DNA from: Apiospora phragmitis | Taxonomy: Eukaryota; Ascomycota; Sordariomycetes; Amphisphaeriales; Apiosporaceae | DNA length: 64,000 nucleotides | Assembly: GCA_038363925.1 (NCBI GenBank) | Contig: JAQQWL010000009.1 | Location: 1,860,001 to 1,924,000 of the forward strand | Direction of reading: 5' to 3' | In this document: positions 1-13,180 of the stretch, piece after piece | Layout: the number at the start of each line of letters is the position of its first letter | How positions within the stretch are numbered: the stretch's first letter is position 1 | The notes under the pieces: model-generated | Seen by the model: only the letters and a program-made list of their open reading frames with translations | Databases searched by the model: none | Told to the model about the DNA's origin: nothing | Position numbers and translations under genes: made by a program

Positions 1-905
1 ACTGGGCCACTCATTTGTGTATCTTACCTGCATATCTGCTTATATTTGAGAGATATGCTCGGCTGCCAATAAAATATGTATGAGATATGTTGATGCGTCA
101 AAGAAGAATTTGAGTAAAATAGTACTCCGAGGAGGTTCTGAAGCAAATGTTGTTCTTGGGTTGGGGAAGTTGCTCGAGGGAAGAATGAATGGAAACAAGT
201 CACATTACCCGGGGACCCCACGGGGGCCTTCAGTACCCAAAATTCCACCATTTCATGCCCAACGTCCTTCTATTGCACCAACCGGGTCCCGGGTGCTGCA
301 CATTCACGGCGCGTAGTTGCTAGATCAAGAAGTGAGGCGGGCAAATTGGTTCGCTACAAGGGATCAGTTAAGCGAAAAATGAATGGCTATTGGTAATCTG
401 CGCTGCAGACGGGTGGCATTTGTCTCTCCTTCTGGCACCCTCCTCCTCATTGGTATTATCGCAGGCGCGTGTGAAGACAACCCCTCTTGGCCCTCTTGGG
501 GTCGAATAAGGGGTATAAGCAGAGAACTGCGACATTACCATGTGGACGTACCACGCTGTTGAGGGCAAAAGGGAGGTCGTGAGCTCCATCATACGTAGCA
601 CACCAACTTGAAGCTGCGCCAACGATCTACTACTAGATGACGTGTGCGTGTCACCAAAGCTAAGACTTGAGTAAATTCAATACATTGCTAATGTATCAGG
701 AGAGTGTAATACATAAGTAAGTAGTCTGCAGTAAGGTGGCAGGCTAACAGTAGGTAACCCAATCGCTTCATATGAAGGGTAAACTCCAGTCGGTAAGGAA
801 TAGTACAAATCCAAACAGACGAAGACTGGCTGGCCGGTGCAGGCCACACATTCTCTCGCCTCTTTCTATCCACGTAATTGCATAATGCTGGTTCCCGCAA
901 GTATA
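1..905. other. Intergenic, no gene seen
   Basis: Short open frames on both strands show no protein-like composition or familiar motif. I see no RNA gene or repeat. It lies beyond the stop codon of the minus-strand gene that ends at 906. Confidence 0.5.
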
Positions 906-2002
906 TCATGGTAGTGCCGTGAGACTCAAATAAACTCCGCGGGCTTCCATTTTGCGTCTCATGCTGCGGGTCACGACTGTCGGAATAGGAGGCGGAGTCG
1001 GCGTTTTCTTAATTCGCTTTCTCGGTGCTCTCGTAGGCGTACACGGTGATTTACAAGGTTCCTCTGGCTCTTCTCGAGCCCGTTTCGGTGATCGAAGCTG
1101 GCGGGCAGGCAATGTAGGTTCTTTGATGTCGCAGTTCCAAGTCATGACTGATGTTCTTGTTAAAAATGGCTCTACGACCAAGGAAAATACATGTACTAAC
1201 CCTCAATAGTGTCATTCCTTGCTGTGCCATCGTACAGTGTGCCTCTAATCGGTGTCCGTGGGATTTCGCCATTGACCGGTGTTCTGGGAGGCGAGCCCGG
1301 AGATCGTTGCCGCGATGACCATTGGTGACGGAACGCCGCGGGTTTCGTTGATATCGTCTGAGTCCCCAATATCCCGTCGAGTAGACCATCACCCGAGAAC
1401 TGCCGGGCCAGATCATGGGCAGGGCTAGTACTGCTCTTGCCTAGCCAGACGCCAACGTCTGCGACACCCTTTCCGAATATGAGCTGCGAAGCAGCGCTCT
1501 GCGGGTTTCTTAGGGATAATGTGCTTCTTGTTCTTGGGAGTCGCTAGGGAGGTGCTGGTCTGGGCATAGTCCTCTTGCCAAGCAAAATAATTCGAGTCGT
1601 CCGATTGTGGTCGACTCATCTGCGGTGATGAGCCGCTTCGACTTTCTCGCAGGTTGTATATTGGTCTTCGCAGCGGTAGGCGAGGAATCGGCGGTCCTTT
1701 GGTGCCGTTTGGCAGGAGCTGGTCCCCCACGATATCGGAAAATATAGGGAGTCCTTGGGAGGACCGATGGGGAAACTCTCGAGCTTTCTGCATTTCGGCG
1801 ACCCCCCTTCTTGTTCATCGAAGAAAGGATCTCCGCCGCCGCGTGCCTGCGCCTTCCGTTTCAACTGGGGCCGCTTGATCTCCGACGGTGGTGTACCCGG
1901 ATACCCAAACTTCAGAGTGCACATTTGTAGGATGTTGGGCTCCCTTGACGCGACATCATCCCTAGATGGCCTGGAGTTTTTCTTTCGCCTAGCTGCAACC
2001 AT
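906..2002 (-). CDS. Hypothetical basic, probably nuclear protein
   Basis: I do not recognise this family. The minus strand codes for a Lys/Arg/Pro-rich protein beginning MVAARRKKNSRPSRDD. It passes through natural-looking segments such as LRNPQSAASQLIFGKG and DDINETRGVPSPM, and ends in a very basic tail with RSPKRAREEPEE, APRKRIKKTP and TRSMRRKMEARG. A likely intron at 1200-1148 (GTTAGT donor, CAG acceptor, 53 nt) joins the two parts in frame. The reading frame changes about three times between roughly 1330 and 1790, with at least one change beside a G run, so the exact protein cannot be read off. The charged, low-complexity make-up suggests a nuclear, DNA- or chromatin-associated role. That is inference only. 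Confidence 0.45.
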
Positions 2003-2649
2003 CACGAAGGGTAAAGGCGCGCAGGATTATGGGTGGTGGGAGAGATCAAGTCGCGCATTGCCAGACTCGAGGAGGGCAGAACAGTTGAAGGACGAGGGAC
2101 AGCCAGTATTCAGGCAAGCTGTGGATATAAAGGCCTTGCGAGAGTCTATGCGTGGACCATATATAAACCCTTAGGCAAGAGGCACCGAGATCACGACGCC
2201 TTCACCTAACATAGTATTTTCCCACAACCTTCCCGGCAACAACTTGATCGATTCGGTTCTCTGCACTGAGCAACGCTGTTGCTTCCCCAGCATACAGCAG
2301 GATTCAGCCAATTGATCCTTTGTCTGGATGCGACTTCTTTTCTAGAGCTCGATGCGGCTGTACGCTGCATATATTTCTACATTCCTAGCATATAAGAACA
2401 AAGGCCATGGTCGATTTCAACGGCTGTCCGGGTAGTTACTCGCCCACTTTTACAAGTCCTCAAAGAATACCATTTGCAATGCCTTTGTCGCATAGCCGCA
2501 GGTTAGACAATTGCTTGGTGAACACGTTTTACCATTAACTGCATCAATTCTTCCAGTCCATACAAGTCAATACTAGAGCCCATCTCAATAGCTATGCGAT
2601 CTCATAATCAGTAACTGCAAGAATCGCGCGACAGGGATACAGAGGCACT
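2003..2649. other. Intergenic between hypothetical gene and trpC
   Basis: This holds the upstream region of the gene starting at 2002 and the 3' flank of trpC. A TATATAAA-like string lies near 2159-2168, about 160 bases upstream of the 2002 start. No coding potential is convincing. Confidence 0.4.
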
Positions 2650-5033
2650 CTAACAAATAACCTTAGCAGCCTGCACGAACTGTCGTATCCGGTCAAGGTC
2701 TTGTCGCCCGTCGACTTCCACTCCACTGCTTACGTCAACGCCAATGACACGACCACCGTCTGCACCGACGGCCTTGACGACTTCAGTGACATTGTCCGGG
2801 TCCAAACCTCCTGCAAGTAGCAAACGCAATTCCTGATCTTTGGCCAGAGTTGCTTTAGTGCCTACCGCATCAAGCAGCTGCCCCGAACCGGATCCAGAAT
2901 CGAGCAGTGGAAGGACATGGTAGCCTCTTGTGCCAATACCAGGTGCCTCTGGTGTGTATTTCTTAATGACCGGGACGGGAATAGCTGTGGCCCACTCGAG
3001 GGGTTCATTCCCATGCAACTGAACGATGTCGAGGTTATACCGGCGCTGCAACTCCAGAACCTGATCTAGGGGCTGGTTCATGAATACTCCCACCAATAGC
3101 GGCCGTGTTCTCCCGTAAGCAGTGATCTTCGATACTCCTGCGGCGAAGAAATCACTGGCAATGTTCTCGGGTAATCCACTCTTTGCGTTCGAGGCCGGAC
3201 GCGAGAAGTCGTGGATTGCCTTCGATATAGCCATCGCTGCTTCGTCTGTGACTGTTCGCTTCCGTCCCGGCACCATGATCATGCCAATTAGATCGGCACC
3301 TGCCTGAGCAGCAGTAAGAGCGGCCTCGGGTGTCCGAGTGCCGCATATCTTGACTAGGAGGCGATCCGTTTCAGGACTCTTGGCCGTCACCTTACCAGCA
3401 CACAGTTCTTGAATGAAGGTGGACGCATCTGGCGCTCGCATGATAGCCTCGCCTACGAGAACGGCATTCACTCCGTCCTTGTGATTAGCCACGACATCTT
3501 CATAGGTGTTAATCCCGCTGAGAGCGCAGATGATCGTTTCCTTCGGGACCAAACTGCGAAGTCGACCTGTCGTGCCGAGGTCAACCTCAAAAGATTCAAG
3601 GTTGCGATTGTTGACACCGATAACCTTGGATCCCAATTCAATGCCCACCTTCATTTCTTCGGCATTCTGAACCTCGACCAATGGTTCCATTCCCAATGAT
3701 AGAGAGTAGTTGTACAGACGTGTGAGGTCCTCGACACTGAGCATCTTCACGATAAGAAGCACAGTGTCTGCTCCAGCTAGTCTGGCCTCGAGAATTTGGT
3801 ACTCGTCAAATATGAATTCCTTCCGCAGGATAGCCGGGCGATTAGGCATGTTGTTCAGGACCTGTCTGACGGCTCGTAGGTCGTCAATGCTACCTCTGAA
3901 CCAGGTAGGCTCGGTCAGGCAAGATATCACGCTTGCTCCAGCCAGGGCATACTTCTTGGCCTGGGAAGGCGCATCGATTTCCAGTGCAAAGACACCCTTG
4001 GATGGCGAGGCTCGCTTGATTTCGGCCATGAGAGAGACGTCGAAGGGAGTTTGGCGCAACCGATCCACAAACGATATCAGAGGAGGGGCGGCGTTCAAGT
4101 CGTATGCAGCTTGAAGATCCTGAAAACGCTGTGAAGGGATCTGCTTCTGAGCCGCAACTTTCTCTCGACGATCAGCATAGATCTTTTGCAGTATGCTGGT
4201 CTTCTTAGGGACGGCGGCGGGCGCAGCTGCAGCGGATGCGGCCTGGGATGCTGAAGATTCAGCCGCATGAGTTTGGCTCTGCATGCGCTCGTTTCCGGCC
4301 CAGGTACCACCTTGCAGACGTAAGAAGTTCTCGAACATCTTCTGCCCATCGACTGACAGAATACTCTCAGGATGGAACTGAACGCCCTCCATGGTGAACT
4401 CCTTGTGGCGCACACCCATGATCACACCCTTAGTGCCATCGTCTTTGGGAATCCACGAGGTCACCTCAAGACATTCGGGGGAGGGTGACATGGGTTCCAG
4501 CAAGGGAGTGATATCGAGTAACAGGAAGGTCCTGGTCCAGTCCGGCATATACGCCCTTGCGATCATGCTTCAGGGGTGATGTTTTGCCATGCAGAATGTC
4601 TCCGGCGAATTTGACATCGCCACCATAAACGTCGAGCATGCATTGTCTGATTACCGGATTAGGCAATTGTCTTGGCACGAAGTGGGATGACGAGAACGAC
4701 TCACTGGCCCATGCAGACACCAAAAATAGGAATCTTTCCTGCAAAATGTCGAATGACATCGCGGCTAATACCAGAATCTGTGTGCGGGTGGCCAGGTCCA
4801 GGGCTGATGACAAGCTGAGTTGGCTTTTTGGCAATGAGCTCTTCGACGGTGATCTTGTCGTTCCTGATCACGTCGCACTTGGCACCCGCAAGGCACAGGT
4901 ACTGATAGATGTTCCAAGTGAAGGAGTCATAGTTGTCAATGAGAATCAGGTTCGAGGCCGTAGCAACTGGATCAGCAGGCTTGGGGTGATGAGGGGAGTG
5001 GTCAATTATGTCTTCCTGCTTGGAGGCCGCCAT
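2650..5033 (-). CDS. trpC: Trifunctional anthranilate synthase II / IGPS / PRAI
   Basis: This enzyme provides three steps of tryptophan synthesis. The N-terminal glutamine amidotransferase supplies ammonia to anthranilate synthase (with TrpE). The middle domain is indole-3-glycerol-phosphate synthase and the C-terminal domain is phosphoribosylanthranilate isomerase. Visible motifs are SPGPGHP and nucleophile Cys in GVCMGQ (exon 1), HGKTSPL, the triad region GVQFHPES, the IGPS motif [12 protein letters not shown], and PRAI motifs KICGT and QLHGNEP. The order is the standard fused fungal arrangement, about 760-780 residues. Start at 5033 gives MAASKQED; an intron at 4704-4647 (GTGAGT...CAG) restores GVCMGQQC. 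A frame break lies at a five-base C run (4476-4480 on the plus strand, as G), one base longer than needed to read [13 protein letters not shown] take that as an error in the sequence. Confidence 0.95.
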
Positions 5034-5766
5034 GGTGTTGTTAGGTGACTGATGCTCAGAGGACAGACAATGTGGGGAGATCAACTGGAGAACTATTTTT
5101 TTTTAATTAAGGCCAGGCAAGAAAGTGAGTCGAGCCGGCAATTGCGGAATGCGTAAGCACAGACGGAAGAAGGGATGAAATCGGAGTCGGGTCATCCGTG
5201 TAAGTTAACCCGTAAAGTTCTAGAGTTCTAATGTCACCAATGACGGCCGCAGACCGGCTGGATGAATGAGTGTTTGCTGTGAGACAAAAATGCGGTATCG
5301 CCCCCCACCAAGGTTGAGGGAGTGTACAGTACAAGTCCCGAGACATCCCTGTTTTAATGCGCGCAACGATTGGACAGTAGATGAAGAGTCCTGCTCGCTA
5401 ATGCAAGGCTGCTATTGATTCAGATTCTGGACAGGTACAAGGATTGTTTACATGCTTGTCTCCCTCCCAGTCTGCTCCTGCTAGATTTGTTTGGGAGCTT
5501 GGACTTTGGAGCTTTTGAGAGAGCTTCACTCCCGCGCTGAACTTTTTTGGCAGCTTATCTCAATTCCTAATACGTCAGGTAGGAAGCTTGGATGCGACAC
5601 TTGCACCAAAACTCCATCATCAATCCATTTTGTAACAAAACGCGCAAAGAAAAGCGTGTCCATACGCGACCAATCTGTAAAGCTGCCGAATTCCTAGATT
5701 TGCCAGCTAGTATCGCGTCAAGTCGATGCACTAAGCTGCCACCAGTGCCTGCTGTCGTTTACAGCG
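5034..5766. promoter_or_regulatory. Divergent upstream region, trpC and NUP188
   Basis: This 733-base region separates two start codons on opposite strands, so it must hold both promoters and 5' UTRs. A T-rich run (about 5096-5106) lies just upstream of the trpC start. No binding site can be assigned with confidence. Confidence 0.4.
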
Positions 5767-8700
5767 ATGGCACCCCAAGCCGTCGACAAGGTTTATTTAC
5801 CAGATCTAGAGCCTTGCTTGAAAGGCGAAACCGTTGTCCTGTGGGTAGATGGTTCTCTCCCTTCACCTGTGTTGTGTACGATGCTGACCTGATTTGCTGT
5901 TAGATCATGGCGGCTCTTAGCTGCAGCTCTATCAGATACCACTGGCCATCGCCAGGGTAGCAAAGCCGTCGTCGAATTCCTCACAAACCCCCAGATCAAA
6001 TCCCTATTCACGAAGCCCAACACAGTATTCGAGGCCGGCGATAATGATTCTTACAAACAAGCGTTCGAGACCCGAACCTCAGCCGTACAGGTCACCCCAA
6101 CACCAAACGACAAGTACGATGTGAAGACGATCAGGGAAGACTCCCTCTGGCTTAGCAAAAATGCTCGCATCAATCTCCTTGCGGCCCTCCGCGTTGTCGT
6201 CGTCGAGTTCCAGTCGCGAGCGCGGAGTCAGCTCGTCGGGGCAATCTCGAGTCAAGATGCGGTCAGCCTCCAGGAAGCCGCCGGCGCAACGAATGCGCAA
6301 ACCTCGACCGTTATCCCTGGTCTCAACCTGTCCGGGCTGCCCGACGCTGCTGATCTAGAATCCGACTTTGAGAGGCCCGAATCCAGAAGACTGCGAATAT
6401 TCTCCACCTACCTTAACGAGCGCCGCCACTTTGCCATGTCTACCGACTACATCTTCACGTTGATGTTGCAGCAGAGGCTTCCGTCTCTGCAAACGGCCAC
6501 GGAGGCTACTACCAAAATTCGCGATTCATTTCTCGAAGCATACGGGCTGACCTCCCTCACACCGCAAAGTGACGCGCCTGCGAAGACGTACCATGCCTTG
6601 GTGTCTCGTTACTTTACCGTGGTGAGCGATAGTATCGCAGCATGCGGAGACATCACTACTGCTACTGAGGATAAGGCTCTGCACCGGGACGACTTGCAGA
6701 TAGAACGGATGAGGACTTTCGTCACGGAAGCAATCCACGCCATGACTGTTGCTTTCCAATTGCTGGATTTGTCAAGCCAAGTCCTTGTCCCAGCCGAGCT
6801 GCTACAACAATGGTTCAAATTTCTTGGAGACACGTCATTCCTAGAACTGATCGGATCGACACAAGGGTTGGGCGACCTTGAATCGCCGGTACAATGCCTC
6901 GTGTGCTTGATCTCATTGGCTACATTCAACCTCCCCCGGGTCATCAAGTCTTTCGCTGGAGATGTAGACATCGATCCCAACACTGAGTACATTGGCTCAT
7001 CAGATGCTCTGGAGCTAGTCCACCAGGTCGCGATCGCAGGCGCGGAACGGAACATTGCGCCAGCTATACCCGTTGCTTTTGCGTGGGTGCCAATTCTGCA
7101 CGGCATGTGGGCTTCTTATCAGGAGCGTGCGGAGCGGAGAGATGCGCTTCAGAACCAGAAGGCCATTGAGACCTACGATTCGGGAACCCAGATGATACCA
7201 GGCGCTGGCAGACGCAACTCTGCTGGCAGCATCACAACTATTGACAAGACTGGATACGATGACTTTTTGGCTAATACGCAGCTGGACCGCGATATCCAAC
7301 CTGCCCACATGCTGGCAGCTGCAGCCACGGACGGAGGCCTAGTTTATGCAATCATAACTAGCATGACCTTCTTTCTCGGCACCTCCGAAGAGGCCGTTTT
7401 TGCAGCGCCTGTTGGATCTCGGATGCGGATCCTGCTATTAGACCTTTTGACTTCAACTTTTCCATACATCGGCTATAGGGGCGAGTCTGTTGGTGCAGTG
7501 CTTGCAGTACTTTCAGGTGGCGAATTCGACTATTGGACTGCTTGCCGTCCTGCTACGATATTGCCTGAACAGAACATTATTGTCCGCTCTCTCCAGGACC
7601 CTGCGTTTCTAAACAACTACTTCATGCAAGCAGTCAATCGATTTCCTTTGGAGTTCGTCCCCTTTATCAGTATGAGCCGTATTCTCGCATGTGCCCCGAG
7701 CACGACAGGGGAGGTCTCCGAATGGGTCGGCCAGATCTTGCAAAAAGGAGAAACTCTTACCTTCGACCTTCCTGCCCATTTCAACGCCTATCAATTAGCA
7801 CATGAGGAAGACAACTCTAATACGATTTGCCTTGTTGAGAACCTTCCCCTCTTCATCGCAAGTTCAAATAGGAGGTTGACCTCGGCGGAAGAAGAAAGCT
7901 TTGTGATACCGGCTGGATCCTTGGGCCGCTTCATTGTTGATGAGGGCAGGACTGTTCAGATCGACTACGCACATTCTATCCTGGCGTTGCTTGGCAAGCG
8001 ACTCGAAGCTAACATCACCCCAAACATGTACCAACAAGAACTTGGTGCTCTAAAAATCTCAGAGACGACCTATGCCATCACTATGCTTGCGACACTTGTG
8101 AAATCTGAATTCACAGAGGTAGCAAAGGGGTCAAGCACCGCAGGCAATCCTGAAGCTGGTTTGGCTGTATTGGCAGAAGCGAGCCGAGCTCTTCCACGCA
8201 ACAAGGACATCGTATCGGTGGTATGCGAAACATTGGATGTGCATCTTGAGGGTGAGCCAGACCCTTCTGTTCTGAGTGTTTTGGATGCCTGCTTGCAGTT
8301 TCTGGATGCGGCCTTGCCCCTGTGTCCTGGGCGCGTGTGGTCTTATATGTCCAGATGCACACTGCTGGCTACCGAATCCAGGGCTGGGAAGCTTTCGCGT
8401 CTGGTAGGATCGCTTGAGATGTCTAGAGAGCGATTCGATTTCCTTGTGTCGGCAGTTCGAGTCTTCTCATCTTTGGTGGAAACCGCCATGAGCAGCTCCG
8501 TACAACGCAAAACGACCGTCAAAACCTCTACCCGACAGAAACAAGCGGAGAACCCTTGGCTTGGTGTGTTCGACAAGATAGTCACCCAAATCACTCTTGC
8601 GATATCACAGACCGCTGTAGATATTCTAGAGAGCTCCTCGACATGGCGTTTGCAGAACGAAATACAGCGATCGATCCTCCTCCGCGACCTTCTACCGATC

Positions 8701-11482
8701 ATGAACAAAACCATCTTGTACACATTCAGCACAGATGAAATGACCAGCAAGAAGACACTTACAGCCCCCCTGCAATTGGCGGCCAAGTATATTATCGACA
8801 GCTTTCTGGCACCCTCTGCAGGAAGCCTAAGAATCCAACCTCTTTTGGCCACACTCGTTGCTGCAATTCAGTGGCCGGAAACCACCATTTTACGAACGCA
8901 TCCAAGGCGTTTACACAACGGACAAACGCGGTCCTCGAATTGGCCACGACACTTGTCAGGGTAGCCAACTCGGTTGATCAGTCTTCAACTACCATTGAGC
9001 AGCAGCTGTTCAAGGCCACGCCTTTCATTGCAAAGGTCGGCGCCGTGAACGACCAGTACAGACGATCATCAGTGGTGTTACTGGAGGCTCTCGTAGCCAG
9101 TGCCGGAAAAGCAACTGGGGAGCCGCCTTCGCTACTTGGGTACCTAGGCCCTCAGTTATCGCGATCCTTCTTACAATTCTTGTCTACACTTGACAAGCCC
9201 TTTGATCAGACCGAAGAAGTGACTGTCATATGGCGGTTCTTCTCTACGATTGTGAGAAACAGACAACAATGGATGGCGAATTGCTTGCTCACGGGCAAAA
9301 CACCCCGTGATGCCAGAAATGGTCATGACAAGATGTCCAAATCATCGCCAGATTCGGTTCTGACGAGGGCCCTTGAGAGATTGTCACATATCTCTTCCAT
9401 TTCCAGCTCGGAAGCTCTGTGTATTCTGGATTTTGTTACTTCGGCTCAAAACTATTGGCCTTGGACGATATTCAACCTGCAGAACCATGGCAACTTCCTC
9501 ACAGCGCTGCGATCTTACGTGCGAAACCTGCAGCCTTCAAATATAACGGCAAAAGTTAACGCTATGCAGGCATGTGAAGAAGCAAGACTTGCTGCCTACA
9601 TTGCCGAGACATTCGCAATGCAGCTTTTCCATCTGCGGCAGATGGGACAGGTGAACAGCTTGGCGAAGGAACTTGCCGCTGACCTTGACTACTTTCTTCG
9701 CGAGGGGGTTCTGGTTTCGGGTTACAACGGTGCCCTCCATGCTAACTTCTCGAGGAATTTCAGCAAACAGTATCCCGTGTGTATCTTGGACAATCTTAAG
9801 CGTACTCTTCTTGAGCCTAGATCACTGGGTACCAAGTATTACTATGCGCTGAGTTACGCCGACAAGATGCTGCAGTTCGATGCTGGGTGGATTGGGCCCT
9901 CGCAACAATGGATACAAGAGCGAAATGGAGCGAGCGAACATTAACTTGTCTCTCGTAGATGCTCAAATCGTAAGTCGATCTACACCTGAAGGATGAACTT
10001 CGTGGCTAATACCGTCTACAGGCTCTTTTTCATGCTTGGGAATTCCTGTTGCTGGAGCTAAGCAACTGCTTACCACAGCACGAAAACCTCAAGAGACAAT
10101 CACTACAGGTCGCCGAGCAGTGTCTCGAAGCCAATCAGGCGAATCAAGGCCACGAGCAGATATTCGAGCGACTTACTGACTCGAGAGTGAACCTGGCACT
10201 CATGCTTGTCCAGCGCGTCGTTAACAACACGCCATCCGCAGGTGATGTTGCTCAGCTGTTGACGTCGCTATGGGCTACAGTCAGCAGCGTTGAGGAGCCA
10301 TATAGCTCAGAGAACTTGACTCTTTACCGCACTCTGCTCAAGTTACTTTATGTCACGCTGCGTGCCCAGGTGCGGGCTCTCGAGTCCACATCGAAAACGG
10401 CGGCAGACAAGAAGGCTACCGACAGCGCAATCACCAGCGTAACCCAGACTGTCTTGAGTGTACTGGATCGTACCGTGGCCAGGGGTTTCCGGACGCTCGT
10501 GTCACTGATCCACGATTCGGATGCGACTGTGTTCCCGGAGGACGTTGCGATATTGACTGCCATAATGCAAGCTTGCCTCTGTATTCCTGGTATCAACCAA
10601 AGTCAGACACAAATTGTCAACATCATGGCCTCCCATGATGCAGTACACGTGGCTGTGTCGCTCTTTTCATGGTCCGATAAACTCGCCGAGAAAGGTGATC
10701 CTGTCTACGGCGAGCTGTCCCTTCTCTTCCTTCTTGAGCTCTCGGCTCTTCCTGTGGTCGCCGAACAACTTGCGTGCGACGGACTACTCAACCACATCAC
10801 GTCCGCCAATTTGGCCACATACCTGACCCGACCCAACGTGTCACCATTTGCCGAGACTGTTGGTCCACAGCGCTGCTACAGCATCTGGGCCAAGGCCATC
10901 GTGCCGCTACTCCTGAATGTACTGAGTGCCCTTGGCCAAACCATCGCACCTGAGGTCGCGTATGTACTGGGTCAGTTTCCTAGTCTCATGGCGTCCAGCG
11001 TCGAACGATTCGAGGCCCCAGGTGCCTCGCGCACGCAGGCAGCCAGGAACGGCCGTAGCTCCTTCATCACATCGCTCTCGACCTCCGAGATCCATTCGCT
11101 CGCGCTCATCACCCGGATCCTGTCGGCGCTCCGCGCCAACAATGCCCGCGACGTGCCCGAGGTGCAGTGGGATTCCACGGGTCTGCTCGAAAATGTCGAG
11201 TTCTGGCTCGGTAGCCGGAAGCTCCTTCGCGAACGGCTAGTACCCCTGGGGCCCCGCGAGGCGGAGTGGAAGGGGATGAAGCCGAGTGATGCTGGGAAAG
11301 CGCGAGGTTGTGAGAGCCAGCTGGAGGAGAAGGTGGTCAACCAGTTGGAAGAGGTCCGAATGGTTCTCTCCCGAGGGTCTGGAGTGAGCGTGATCTATGC
11401 GGGCAGTCTTTCCTTTCTTTTCAAGAAAAGCGAGCGACTAAGAATTCATTGGGTTGCGCGAAGGAGACGAGGCCATTGCTAG
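5767..11482 (+). CDS. NUP188: Nucleoporin Nup188
   Basis: A large alpha-solenoid scaffold nucleoporin of the inner ring of the nuclear pore complex, where it binds Nic96 and Nup145N-type partners. Recognition rests on extended similarity to the Chaetomium Nup188 sequence, for example GSLGRFIVDEGRT, HSILALLGKRLE, EPPSLLGYLG, CVVSAQNYWPWT-like (here VTSAQNYWPWT), and LVPLGPREAEWKGM near the C-terminus. Start at 5767 (MAPQAVDKVYLPDLE) joins exon 2 through an intron at 5841-5903 to give the family's SWRLL segment. A further intron is at 9970-10021. Length is about 1,800 residues, normal for the family. Two single-base breaks are visible: a T run at 8888-8891 (one base short) and near 9912. Beyond about 11380 the C-terminal tail is poorly conserved and its end is uncertain. 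Confidence 0.9.
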
Positions 11483-12140
11483 CTATCTAAGTGGTCAGGG
11501 GATACCAATGTACGGCGGAAAAGAGTGTGGTATCTTTGTTTGCTGGCTGGTGTAGATGTAGACAGCAGGTAACGAACGGGTTGGCTCCTTGGTGGAGTTT
11601 GGGGCGTTTCTTTTCATGTGCCCTCATGTTTGGAAAGCATTGCAGACAGAGAATATCTAGTCTGAAGCCAAAAATGGGAAGTTCTTTTCGAGGCGCTATG
11701 CAATCAACTGGTTCTGTCTCGGCCCGTAGTCCTAATTTTACGACTTTCTTCTTTGATTCTATTCAGGCCGCAAAACAAACATGGTCATGGCGGAGGTGAA
11801 ATTGTTTGGAGTCGTTATTTTCCTTTTGACTCCCATATACCACGACATGGGTGGCTATGAGGAGCTGTTCTATAGTACAGGCAAGATGCCCCGGTCACAT
11901 GAATGTTACCTTTTCCCGCCAACTCCGAGGAACAGTACGCATCCGTGGCCGGGCCAGTCTCAGTTCATCAAAATCCACAGTAAATTAGATCGTTTCCATC
12001 CCAGCACTCCTGAAAAGACCGGCGAGCTAAAGTTCGACGACGGCCAAAACCCGCTGTCGCGGAAGCTTTCACATGCATCATTTCGCCATTATCCATCATA
12101 CAGCATCCTCCTCCCTCTCGATTCTAACGCCGGCAGAGTT
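11483..12140. other. Intergenic, convergent 3' flanks
   Basis: This lies between the stop of NUP188 and the stop of TIM9 on the other strand, so it holds only 3' UTRs and terminators. Open frames here have no protein-like features. Confidence 0.45.
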
Positions 12141-12634
12141 TTATTTCGGGGGCTGGGCACCCATGGCGGCGTTGTGCTCAGCGAAGCGCTCGCTCAGCCG
12201 CTGCGACAGGGCCATCTGCTTCTGGACGCAGCGGGTGATGCAGCCGGTTTCGCGGGTCGACAGGGACTTGGATGTGAAGTCGTCGACGCAGGACATGAAG
12301 CAGTGGTCTACCAGGTTGCTGAAGAGCTGTTCGTGTGTCTCGTTAGCTTTGTAGTTCCGACATCTCTGTAGTAGTAGTAGCAACTACGCGGAGAGTGTGT
12401 GCGTATCTGCAGGAGGGGAAGAGGGACCGAGAATAAGGCAAGGCAAGGAAGAAACATACACCCATGAACTCCTTCATTTGGCGCTTCTGCAGGCGCTGCT
12501 CGAGCTCGCGCGACTCGGTGGCATTCAGTCCAAGGCTGTGTACGGTTTGGTGCGCATTAGCTCTGCTATATAACTCCCAGCTACGATTTATACAAGAATT
12601 CCAAATGTCAAGTTCACTTGCCTGTGGGATCCAT
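12141..12634 (-). CDS. TIM9: Mitochondrial import translocase subunit Tim9
   Basis: A small chaperone of the mitochondrial intermembrane space that works with Tim10 to carry hydrophobic carrier precursors to the TIM22 complex. The predicted protein is 92 residues, the usual size. The twin CX3C motifs that form disulphides are present as CFMSC and CITRC, and the family segments RQMKEFM and RLSERF are clear. Three exons: 12634-12618 (tiny, five whole codons plus two bases, MDPTG), 12535-12460, and 12326-12141. The splice junctions (GTGAAC...CAG and GTATGT...CAG) keep the frame exactly. The first exon is the least certain part. It is transcribed away from MRT4. Confidence 0.9.
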
Positions 12635-13180
12635 TTTGATATAAAGCGAAAAGGTGCTTCGATTTGTTGGTATAGGGGATAGTGCGTCGCGGTGGGTGGG
12701 CGGAGAGCTTCAATGTTTTGTAGATTGACGTCGTCACTGGTACTTGAAAAGTTGCACTGCACTCACTCTGCTAAGCTTCTCGGGTCCCAATCCAAGGCCG
12801 TCAATCAAGCTTGAGCTGAACGATAAGATAAGAGGTGGGTGGGTATCCTACTGGCGTCAACCGGCAGTGCCAGCATCCAAAAGGCAAGGTTGAAGGGTGT
12901 CGCACGGCGGCGTCGGTGTTTCCTTTCACCGCTTTCAGCGCTCTCATTGGTTCTAGGGAACCCCTGCATCTTTTTTCGCGGGGCAGATTCTCTGGCCAAA
13001 AAAAAAAGTTCGAGATAGTGGATTTTATTGAATGCAACTGATAGCCGCCGTACAATAGTCTGGTCCCTCTGATATTCCTCGACTCGACCAAGATTCACGA
13101 CTTTTTCTGCAGTTTGAACAACCCCAATCGCCGAACCAAGAAAAAGCGCGTCGCTTCTTCCTATCTCAAATACCGCCAGA
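12635..13180. promoter_or_regulatory. Divergent upstream region, TIM9 and MRT4
   Basis: This region holds the promoters of two divergent housekeeping genes. An A run (13001-13009) and pyrimidine-rich stretches are visible. I see no coding exon. Confidence 0.35.

Noticed and set aside
4704..5033. Separate short amidotransferase gene upstream of a truncated trpC
   Set aside because: A canonical 58-base intron joins the two pieces in frame and gives the standard fused fungal enzyme.
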